In this document: one piece after another, positions 36,301 to 48,200 of the stretch
How positions within the stretch are numbered: position 1 is the stretch's first letter
Layout: each line of letters opens with the position of its first letter
Assembly: GCA_023634235.1 (NCBI GenBank)
Contig: JAMKCF010000020.1
Coordinates: 4,278,001-4,342,000 of the forward strand
DNA length: 64,000 bases
Source: Pisaster brevispinus
Taxonomy: Eukaryota; Echinodermata; Asteroidea; Forcipulatida; Asteriidae
Reading direction: 5' to 3'
The notes under the pieces: model-generated
The model's input: only the letters and a program-made list of their open reading frames with translations
The model's database searches: none
What the model was told of the DNA's origin: nothing
Position numbers and translations under genes: made by a program

Positions 36301-39300
36301 TTTTATGAAATGATGCAGTTTATTAGAAATCAAAAAAAGTGTGACAACAAACTTGAGTCTCCAAAACTCGCCTGAAGGGGAGTTTTGGAACCACTATTTC
36401 AACATACATATTGTAGGCATACATGTAACACTTTACCATTGATATAATTGTTCAGATTCGGTTGACTGCACTCCGACTTCTTGTATGAATGGTGGAACAT
36501 GTGTAGATGGAGTAAACAGCTTTACCTGTACATGTCTTGCTGGGTACACCGGATCAAGATGTGACCGTGGTATGTACAAAGCACCATGTAGTTTATTCAT
36601 TTGTTTTGGGAAGAGTGGAGGTGCCCAGCAATGGCTTAGACAGAAGGGGCGGCAGGAGCCCTTGGCCCCCCCCCCTTTACACTCTAACCTGCAAATGAGA
36701 TCGAAAAATGCACAAATGTCTGGTTCTATATATTAAAGCCCCATAATGATGTATTTTTCCCCCTACCCCCCCCCCCCCCGAAAAAAAAAACAAAAAGCTG
36801 GTTAGCCACTGGAGCAAAAAATTGGGGGTTGTACACAAATCTAGTCAAGAGATATGCAGAAAAATTTTACGATAAGAAATATGAATCACTACTTTGTACA
36901 CTTTTATCCCATACAGCAATGAATATTGAGAAACTGAGTACAATTACAAATGAAACCAATCTGCCAAGATGGACGCCATGTTGTAGTTTACATGTAACTG
37001 TGCCAGGTTTAATAGTTGTTTACCGCATTGCTTCAAAATCAGCGCGCCATGATGGTTGCCTGTGTTGCTTGGGCTCGGATTTTCCCCCAGAATCCTTTGC
37101 GCGCCAATTATGAGCTTTGGGACGTTGTTCCCGTTGGCGTATTCATCAATTTCTCTGCCCGTATCCCAAGCATGCTTTGCTGGATCATAACGACCTGGAA
37201 TTGTATTTGAAATGTGTGAATTTTTGCACAGTTTTATAAGGAATTTGTGTGGTTGATCACCTCTATGAGTGGAATAAAGCCCTTTTCACACAACAACAAA
37301 ACTACCATGGTCCCTTGCTACGAATTTTACAAGCACTGATTGTTTAGTTGTTGTCAACGTGCATGACTGATTTTGCAAGCTTTCACACGGCTAAACTAAA
37401 AAACTAACAAGTATTGTGCGCTACGCGGAATATTTTGTCGTAGGTCCCGACCTCCGACGAAATGTAGCAGTATTTGACAAGATTTAACAAGGGACCCATG
37501 ACAGTACAAAAATTGTTGTCCTTTCACACGAGGTTTATTTTGTAAAATGTTACAAACATGCTACAATTTAGCAAGGGACCCTTGCTAAATTGCTCTGGTA
37601 TGAAAAGGGCTGTGCCTTGATTGTCAATTGCTTCTTCTCTTGACAAATTTGCATGCAACTCCTGCAGATATTGATGAATGTCGATCGAGCCCCTGTATGA
37701 ATGGAGCAACCTGTACGGATGAAGTGAACAGATTTTCATGTACATGTCCACGTGGGTTTGAAGGAATCACTTGCGCCACAGGTAGGTGTGGTGATCCTTG
37801 CTATGCCAACAATTTGGATCGTTATACTATGCTATTTTTATTTGTACATGCTTGTTAATCACTTATGTAAATTAATGGTTAAGCCAAATGCGCTTATGGA
37901 TTGTACTCATGATATTATTCATTCATAAATACCTGGGATAGTTTATCCAATCTGATTTCTCGAGACTGTGTGACTTCTGTGGATTTTTTTCTGACTTTAG
38001 GATTTTCTCCAAATCTCCAAATCTCCTAACCCCAACCCCAACCCCAACCCTAACCCTAACCCTAACCCTAACCCTGACCCTTTCAAATTTTCTTGAAAGA
38101 AGTAAAGCAGTCATGAAAGGGATAAAGAAACGGTCCACATTGTGTCCAGACTTGAAGTTGTATTTCTGGTGATGTACATTCTTCTTGGAAACCTCCTGAA
38201 TTCAAACATCTGGGAGGTTGAGTCTAGAATTAGGAGGAACCCAGGCCAGCAAGGAAATTTTCACATTTGTTAAATCTCATCCCTGAATAATGTTGTTTTA
38301 TTCCTAATGTAATGTGTGAACACATGTGTATAGACTACAAATCTCCATCCAAGTGAATGGGATGTGAGGTCAAAGGTAATGTACATGTACATCTGGCAGG
38401 ATTTTGCCAGTTGCTCAGGCCTGGTATCTGGCGTAATTTCATGCCTCAACATTCTGACAGATGTAGGCCTACAGGCTACACATTCACTTTCTACAAAAGA
38501 TTCCACAAAAAGTGTCTATTTCCCATTCAGATAATGAACCACCAATGATTACTGGCTGTCCGGATGACACCATGATCCCTGTCACCACGCCGTCAAGCCG
38601 AGTGACCCATAGCTGGACTCCACCGATTTTCACAGACAACTCCGGCCCTCCCACTGAGAGCTTTGGTTGCTCATCGACCGGTTACAAAGAGTGTGACCAG
38701 TCTGGCTCTGGACTCTTTGGTGTTGGTATTACCAAGATGATGTATAATGCCACCGATGCAGCAAGGAACAGGGTCATGTGCTCTTTCACTGTCAAAGTTA
38801 CAGGTTTGTTGACAAAAAGTGTTTCTTTTGAATGTTTGTTTGTTTGTTTGTTTGTTTTGCGTATGTCTGTTTGTCAATGAAGTCAGAGGCAGTTTAATGT
38901 ACAAAGGTGTACTTTGGGAAACTTGTGCTTTACCCCTGATGCAATATTAGTTTAGCAATATTAATAAAACAATGTTGGCAAAACTGGATTCAGCCTGCGA
39001 TATAATTTGTTGACGGTTGTTTTGAGGGAATCAGGTTGGCTCAGTGGTTTCTTTCCCCGCCTTTTACCTCTGTGGACCCTGGTTCGAAGCCTACCTCAGA
39101 CCAGAGCCTTGCATGTGGGTTGGGTTTTCAGTCCCTACCTGATTGCGTAGGTTTTTTACCATTGGGGTTTTCCCCCCACATGTAAAAGTATACATTTCTT
39201 CTTGTTGCTATGCATCTTGTTTTTTGGCTCTAATTGTGCTGTTGGATGTGTAATAATAATATAAAGTTATTATACCAACATTTCGCTTAGACAGGTGTTA

Positions 39301-42196
39301 GATGACGACTGGACACATGTTAGGTTGTTGAGAAGAAGTTTTGGCTCTTTTGCCAACCACCATCTTTTAAATAAAATGAGTGTGATGATTTAGGTGTACT
39401 AATGTTCTTTAAAAAGTGCCAACATAGCAGTTAGTGGGCGGACTTTAATAATGCATTTATATTTCTTCAAAAGTATATAGTGCACTAAAGGCCATTTCAC
39501 CTGAGCACCAGTAACAAACTGACTCGGTAATGTGTTTGGGTTGTCTGCCACTTCGTTCCATTGCGATTTCACTGGGGACCATGGAAAGTCCAAGCATTGT
39601 CACCTTTCACAGGAAGTGCAGTTTGTTTAATTTTACAACCATGCTAAAACAAAGCGAGGGACCCCTGCTAATTTGCTCATGTGTGAAAAGGGCTATAGAT
39701 GTACTATTAGTCACTACAAACATTGACCGTTTACACACAAAAAACAAGCAATCGGACCAGTCATTTTCAAGATAACAATGAGGAAATTACAACAACGAAA
39801 AGATTGAGTGCTGCCACATTAATCCGGAGGTTGTTGGTTCAAATTCTGAACCAGTCACGTTTTCCTTTGTTCAATTCCAAATTATTTAAAATTTACCCAG
39901 TCAGTTTCCCTTGTGGTTTATTACTTGATGTTTCAAATAAAAAGGTTGCATCCTCTTAAGGTGATCCCTTGGCTGTTGCTTCTGAAGGAGTATCAATAAC
40001 TTGGGTGTGGTCCCTGGCAGTTAAAGGTTATATGGCTTCTGAATGGCACCCCTGAACAAAGATATTGACAAAATAGGGAGACTGCCAACATAGAACCAGA
40101 AAGCTTAGTTTGTAGAGCGCCGACACGATAATCCTGAGGTCATTGGTTCAAAATGTACTGTGGTCACTACAACCGAAATATTGTTTTAATAATGTCTGTT
40201 TTTAAAAATTCTAGTGGTGGATCTTGTCTGTCCAATGAACGTGAGTGTCCTAGCTTTACCTGGTAGGATAAGTTCCAGTGTGGACTGGAGTGAACCGGTT
40301 ATAACCGGTTGGGACGGCCCAACAAATTTCACATCAACTGACCTGCCCGGCAAAAGTACATTCCAGATAGGAATTCACAAAGTGAACTACATGCAGCATT
40401 TTGCAGAAAAGTACAATGTGATCTTGGAGTGTTCTTTCTTCGTATCAATTAGAGGTGAGTACAAGTTTCTTAATTCCTCCTATATTGTAATAAGAACAGC
40501 CCCGCCCCCTGCTCAGAACCCATGCACCTATGCATTAAATATCCCCCAATATTATGTCTTTCAATTGTGTATCGCAAGTTTAATCTCATCACTTTCAAAG
40601 CTCTTCATGGCCTACCTCCTGTCTATACATCTGATCATCTGCATAAGTATATTCCTGTTTGTCCTCTTCGTTCTGCTGGCCAATCCCTGCAGACTCAAAC
40701 TACTGTTTCCACTAAATTCTGTGTTCAAAGAGCCTTCCACTTCATTGCACCTTCGTTATGGAACAGCTTACCTCTTCATATTCACCAAGCAGACTCTATT
40801 CAGATTTTCAAGGGACTTTTAAAGACTCATTTGTTTGAATCTTTGTTTTTGTATAAATTGCTTTGTATATTTCATTTCATTGTTTTATGTTATGCGTTGT
40901 GCATAGAGGCTACTGCATTATGCGCTATATAAATGTCTCGTATTATTATTATTATTATTATTATTATTTTATTTGTGCAGCTCCTAATGAGCGGTTTATG
41001 TGATGAGAGTTTCATATCTTACAGAGATACTGTAGTTGCATTGGAGCCTCCGCTGGGGGATCCCTTCCGGACGATCGGGCAACCCGCTTGTCGAGCAAGT
41101 GCACCCAATTAAATCATTGCTGGGGTGGATTTCACAAAGAGTTAAGACTAGTCTTTTTCTCGAGTTAGGATGAGTTACTCGTCCTAACTTAGGACTAGCC
41201 TTAAGTTTTTAGTAGCTCCTAGGACTAGTCCTAAGTTAAGACTATCTTTGTGAAATCGACCCCTGTACCCACTGCTAAGGATTTGAACCTACTTCTAGCC
41301 ATCGAGCTAGCTCGGTGGTCTAGTTGTAAGACATGTGCTCTAGCAAAGCAAAGGTCGTGGGTGGGTTCGAATCCCACAAGAGTGATTTGCCTGTGGATTT
41401 TTTTTTTTTAGAACTCGGGGAAAGTACTGAGTATGCAGTGCTTAATACACATCGGTGTAAGGGTAAAATCCAAATTATTCTAGTGTCTTTTGGTGATTTG
41501 TAACTAAGCTGTTGGAGAAACAGCACATATTCTATTTTCTACATCCCTGTGGAGACATCTTGTGTTCTTTTCTTTCTCCCTGTAGTTAATAATAATAATA
41601 GTGGCTTCTTATATAGCGCTCGAATCCATCACTCAGTGACTCTCAAGGCACTTCAACATTATTACCCTTTGTGACTGGGCCATTTATTTCATTCCTTAAA
41701 CCATCTCAGCTCCCTCGGGAGTATACAGCCTGTGCTGCCAAATATGTAGCGCACTAAGCTAAATCAATCACAAGAACCATCTCTGCCCTCACAGGTACCC
41801 ATTTACCCCTGGGTGATGAGAAGCAATTCTATTTAAGTGTCATGACCGGATTTGAACCCACACCCTGTTGACTCAGCCACCAGAACTTGAGTCCGATGCT
41901 CTAACCGATGCTCTACAAATGCTCTAACCTTACACTCTCCCTCTGATGCCAGAAACTGAGAGAAATTGTAAAGAGTGTTTGCTTTAGTGTGTTGGGAGCC
42001 CTTTTAAAAACAGGTGGACACTACAATACTCTGGATTGTTTCTGCTCATTTACAGGTCAATGTGACGTTAACATCACACATGATTCAACTCTTAACCGCA
42101 CTATTAAATGGCAACCCAGCATGGCAGGACAAACTGCAAAGTCCTTTCAGAGATGTACTCTTAATACAACCAATGGTAAGTCTTGAGTCGGGGATG

Positions 42197-42228
<32 letters not shown>

Positions 42229-45200
42229 GTTTGATGGATTGATACCATGGGATCGATCAATTTTTGACCAACTTCAACAAAACACAGGGCAAATGTGCTC
42301 AAGAGTTGGATCTCCATGTGTGACCTTTGGGAAACAGCAGTAACCAATTGAAAATGATAAAAGTTAACTTTGAACATGAATGACATGTTTTAAATTTGCC
42401 ACTCCCCCACCCTCAAATCTCTCCAGAACTTCCCCAACTAAAAAAAGACAAACAAGCAATCTAACAAAATTGACCAAAAAAAGCACCAAACAAATTTAAC
42501 TTTAATAATGATTTGATAATTTTCACCAAAAGCGGTCTACATAATTAAGGTTTGAGAAATCAGAATTAGCTGTTGCAAACTGCTAACCAACCAAAAGGAC
42601 CTATGGTGTAAATGCAAAAAAACAACAAACATAAACAACAAAGACAAAGAAAGAAGCATCAGGCATCAGGCCACCAACTACATTTCGGCAATTAAGGTTT
42701 AAAACAATCTAAGAAAGTTACTTTCATGGTATAATTTTTTGATCCAAAGGGTTCATTTTGAATAATTTCTTTATTCAGCTGGTGAGCCAATAGCCTTACG
42801 GGACTGTCTGGTGGCTGACCCACCTACTTACTTTGAGTGGGAGCCAGACTATAGGCTTCTCGGCTGCGGCGAAGCCTTCAAACCCACCATTGGAGTTGTG
42901 GCGACTCAGGTAAAATACCTTCTGTTCATCTGCAAACTTTTGCCCCAACTTTGCCCCAACTTTGTCCCAACTTTGTCCCCACTCGCAACTTTGGTCTTCC
43001 GCCGAAGTAACAATTTCTTATGAATACATGTTGAGCTACTTTCTACTACATTGTGCGTATGAAAACTAATTGACATCCATAGTTGGTTAATGTATTTGAA
43101 CAGTGAATTTCTGTAAACATTTACAATTTTTCTCTCTTATCTGGACAACTGAGGGCGCTGTCGCAGTGATGTCATTGTAAGGAGATACTTGTTTTACTTG
43201 TATTAAAAAATTGAAATTATAAACCCCAAGAATTTGTGAGAAGTTTGCGCTTTGGCTTGACTGCCGTGAACTGTGAACTAATAAATCACTAAAGAAATTA
43301 AAATTTATGACAGCGAAATATCCTAAAGTCTGTCCACTTTTTGTGACATGACATCACACTTTTGATCATAAAAATGGAATTTTTATTGAAAATACAAAAA
43401 GGCTCCGAAATACCCTTAGAATTTTGAAATAAAAGTTGAAAATAATTGAAATGGGACACAAAGGTGAGTCTCAAAGGATTGCATTAAAGAAAGATGTCTC
43501 TCATGGACAACAAAGGAGGCAGTAGCGGAAGGCACTTTTTTTTCTCTATCAATAACATAAGAATCGTTCAGTCAAATCCAGTCCAAGTCAGATTCCTTGC
43601 AATATTTTTCTTGGTTTTTGAAATTAAAAGTCGCACCTTCTTAAGGAGATCCCCTGGCCGCTGCTTCCCAGGTTGTAACGTAAAATTGGGTGTGATTCCT
43701 GGCTATACGGCAGTTACAGGTTGAATGGCTTCTGACTGGCACCCCTGAACAAAGATATTGACAAAATAGGAAGACCGCCAACTTGAGTGCTAGATAGACC
43801 TAGCTGAGTTGGTAGAGCACTGGCGCATTAATCAGGAGGTCTCAGGTTTAAGTCCCGCTTTATTAAATGTTTCTTTGTTCAACCCAAGAATTATTTATCT
43901 AAATTTGTTATACACAGGTCGAGGTGACTGAAGGTAATGCTGAGGAAGTTGCTATTTTCATCGCGAACCAGACACACGGTAACAGCGCCACCGGTGACAA
44001 AGATGTAGAGATAGAAGATGTGACTGCTATCCTGGTGAACATTGCGAGTGCTGGATCCGGCAACCCTCAGGTAGAGTTTCAGAAATCATTCAGAACTATT
44101 ATTATCTGATAACAACAGTTACTAATTTAAATAGTCTGAAAAAGAAAGTCAATAAAAATGTACACAAAATGAAGTTAAGCCCTTGTGCGCAATAAAATTC
44201 CTACTTTTTTCAGAATAATAGTGGCTTCTTTTCATATAGCACCCAAATCCGTCACTATGGGACGTTCATGTTTCTCAAACTGTTATATTTTTTTCCGCAA
44301 GGTATGTGGAGCTACGTTTTGAAGTATGAGACCTATTCCTGTACGTAGCACCATGTAATGGTTTACAAGGTTCTGTGGCACAATATGCAGCCAATCAGAC
44401 CAGGAACACAGGGGCAAACCCCTTCTCTTTTTAAGTGCACTGGGTTCTTTTACGTGCAATACACAGCATTCGGGACCTAATGGACGAAGCAATAATAGTT
44501 AAGTGTCTTGCTTAAAGGACACAAGTTTCACGACCGAGACTCGAACCCACACTCTGCTGATCAGAAACACCAGGGCTTGAGTCCGGTGTTCTTATCCGCT
44601 CGTCCATGACACGCCCTGTTTGTCTTATTTCTTGCCTTAGTTTTTGTTTTATTTTTGCTAAGCCTTTTGCTACAAGGGTGGCTGATTTAAGGTCAAGCAA
44701 CAGGTTTGTGCTGTCATTATTATTAGCATTGTGTCTGGTAATGTGTGATAATTAGACTGTGGTAATAATTGGTGTGTACATTTTTGTTAAGTCTTTGTTT
44801 TTTAAATATTAACTCTAAAAGCTGCAATTCTTTATTGAAAACAAACCAAAGAAGAAGTGGAAATTTAATGACTACTTTTTCATGGGCACAAATAGAACAG
44901 CTGCTGATTATAATTGTATAAAATGTTCTCGTCTGAAATTGTGTCAAATGGGAGAAAATATTTGAAGCCTATAAAAGAAAATGGCTATATGTACAACATG
45001 CTTTTCAAGCAAATGAATTCCCACTCGCTTTTTTTTCTCTTTTTCTTGCTTCTCGTGTATGGTGTGTTGAAAAAAATATATATATATGGAGGATGATTAA
45101 ACAATTATTTCTTGAAATAAAATTAGTTATCACACGTGGGCTCGTGGAATTCAGATGTAAGCAACTCAGTCTTTGGCCTTATTGGATATGGGATGCCGAA

Positions 45201-48200
45201 GTACTCTATTTGCTGTATTCCACAAGCGCGCCTTTGGTAACGAATTTATCTTCAAGCAAACTTGACGTGTACACTAAGGCAATGTGTGGTGTTGGAACAG
45301 CTGTACATTGTGTTTATACTTAGGTTGAAATAGCGCAATACAGGGAGTAAAAATAGCGCAATACGCAGGGTGTGATATGGGCCGTGTGTCATAGGTTTAT
45401 ATCACACTTCTCGAGGACGTAACAGGGTTTCTGCGGATCCTCAAAAAGTATTTAAAAATCTTAAATTGAACTCTCCAAATTTAAGGCCTGAAAAAGCATT
45501 AAAAAGTGTTAAATTCAGCTAGTTTAGGTCTTAACACGTTGACTGCCGGTCATAGATTCGTAGGGTGTTCCCATTTGCCAAGTGTGGTGCGCATGCGCGC
45601 ATACCTAAGAGTTTTTTTGTTTTTTTTGTCTACATGTTGTAATACAAATTCTAAGGATGTATGTCCTCACCACTGCCAGAAGCGTATTTGTTGCATTCTC
45701 AGTGATGCCAGTGTATTCAATTAACAATACAAAAGCCTTTCATTCTCTATGAGTATACTCGAAGTGGCAGAATCCGTTACACCTGTTACTACCTGTTATA
45801 TATTCGTAGACGGCAGTCAATATGTTAAAGAAATGGATGGGGAAAGTAATGGTTTTTTCCTATCGGCTCGTAAAAAAAAGTGACAAAGTGTGAAAGGGTA
45901 ATAGTTGCTCTCACTTTCGGTATCTTATGGACACCAAGGACTAAACAAAAAAGGGAAAACAAAAGGACTCCACATGGAAAATCTAAAGACCGGGGTGCTC
46001 CACAAGGAAATTTGTCTTTGGGAAGTCTATGGGAAATTGTTAAGTGCGGGACAAAAGAAAGAACAAAAGAATGCTCCACAAGGGTGCATTTTTGAGAATG
46101 TGTGTTTTCCCTGCTTCATTGACTCATTTTTGATAAGGGTATTATTAAAAGGGCTTTTAAAAGTTTTTAATTTTGACTTTTTATAGTGTGCAGGTACCCT
46201 GTTTAAGTTTGCTTGAAAATAAATATTACATTTAAGGGGTAATATGGCTGAGCGGTCTAATGCGTGCAACAGACCCAAGTTCTTTTGGCTAGGTCATCAG
46301 GGTCAGGGGGGTGTTGGCTCGTATCCTGCTCATTGCACCTATTTCTTTCAGCAAAACACTAAACACCAAAATAGTTGCTTTTCTTCTCTCAGCGGTAAAT
46401 GGGTACCTGGAAGGGCACAGAAGGTTCCAGGTGCACTACATACTTAGCAGCACAGGCTGTATTAGTTTCCCCCAGGGAGCTGAGGTCGCTGAAAATAAAA
46501 TAGTGGCCCAGTGAAAATGTTCATGCACCATGGGCATCAAAATTGGCCGATACCTGCGCTACATTTTTATTAATATTCTTCCTCTTCTTATTGTAGTGAG
46601 TGCAAGTGCGCCCTCAATATTTCTGAAAAACTTTAAATTAGTATACTACAATAAAGTTAAATTTGGGTTAGGGACCTTTGGACTCACTCTCATTTTCCAT
46701 TTTAGCATTTTTGTTTCTTTAGGTGGTCTTCCCAACAAGGGAACTCGGCAAAGCTCCCAACAAGGGGACATAAACACCAAGCTGGCAACAGCCAATCTCT
46801 CTCACACAAACATTGGTTTAACCTCTATGATTATTAATTACACAAATCTTTAAGTTGTGTTTTTTATAACTGGTCTATGATACTTATTCTAATAGATGTT
46901 AATTTTGCATCGGGGATAAAGAATATTAATTTTGCTTTTTACCCTACACCGATGTGTGTCAGCACTGTATACTCAGTACTTTCCCAAGTTCTGTGAAAAA
47001 AAATCACAGGCAAACACTCGGGTGGGATTCGAACCCACGACCTTTGCAATTCTAGAGCAGTGTCTTACCAACTAGACCACAGAGATTGCCCGTTAGCTAG
47101 TCAAGGGCGTCGATCGCTACTGAAAAGTAGGGGGGACGGGCGAGCAAGTATGAAAAAATTCATGTTACATTATAGGCCCGAAATACCATTCTGCGCGTGG
47201 TCCATCAGAAGAAAAGATGAAAATGTAAAAAATATTTCACCGTTTGTTGGCTTTTCTTTTATTTGAACAAAAATTGTAATGAAATATTAAATCAAGAAAA
47301 TGGTGTATATTTTTACATTTTGTTGCATATTTCTATGAACAGTCAATCAAAAAGTGGGGGGGGGACATCTGATATGCTGTCCCCTCCAGTCTAAAAAGTG
47401 AGGGGGACATGTCCCCCCCGTCCCCCACCCATCGACGCCCTTGTAGCTAGTGGCAGTTCGAATCCTATATTTAGCAGCGGGAATAAAGAATAAAGAAATT
47501 AAGATACTTATTCTGGTCAGTGTGAAGCCACTATTATTTTCTGTGGGTATTTCTCTCTAAATTGTAGGGAGCATGGCTCTGGCCGTGCCCCAAATACTAT
47601 TTAATTGGGAGGATAATGTCAGGGAGCTCTCTGTGAGTATTGTTTTGTGTTGTCAATCATTTTTATCAGAGAAATGCTGTAATTTTTAGTAGTTTTTGAA
47701 TTGGGTATTTTAAACGTCTGTATTAGCCAGTCTTGCGTTGACCTTTTGCCCTTCACATTAGTGACTGGGTTGTGTTTTGTGTTATTGATTGGAGGATTAA
47801 AATCAATTCAAGTGCAAGAGATCTTTGTTGTAACAAATGTCATCAAGTGGAGTTTGCTGTATGGCAGTATGTTAGTAAATGCTCATCCTTATTAAAGGCC
47901 CTGTACACTATTGGTAAGATCGAAAAACACCAACATTCACAGATTCACACATAACTTACATGATTTGAAGTAAGTAATGGTAGAAAGGTTTCCTTGAAAT
48001 ATTTGTGACTGAAATGCTATCGTTTCTGAGGAATGAGTAAAACTATAGTTTTTATCACGCGTGATAAAAATGCTTGATGTTTGAAAAAGAGAAAACACAT
48101 AAGGTCTCTTTTAACTATTTTCTTGTCACCTCGACGACCAATTGAGCTCAAATTTTCACAGGTTTTTTTGTTCATGCATATCTTTAATCACACAAAATGT

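Noticed and set aside
38025..38080. CRISPR or prokaryotic repeat array
   Set aside because: Short simple repeat with no spacers; the window is eukaryotic.
46530..46853. 107-codon ORF
   Set aside because: No similarity that I recognise, no splice link to the receptor, in an intron between SINEs.
47569..47633. Possible additional exon between GAIN exons
   Set aside because: AG and GT edges exist, but the exons at 43918 and 48322 already join in phase 0 and give a normal GAIN helix; the 65-bp piece would break the frame.
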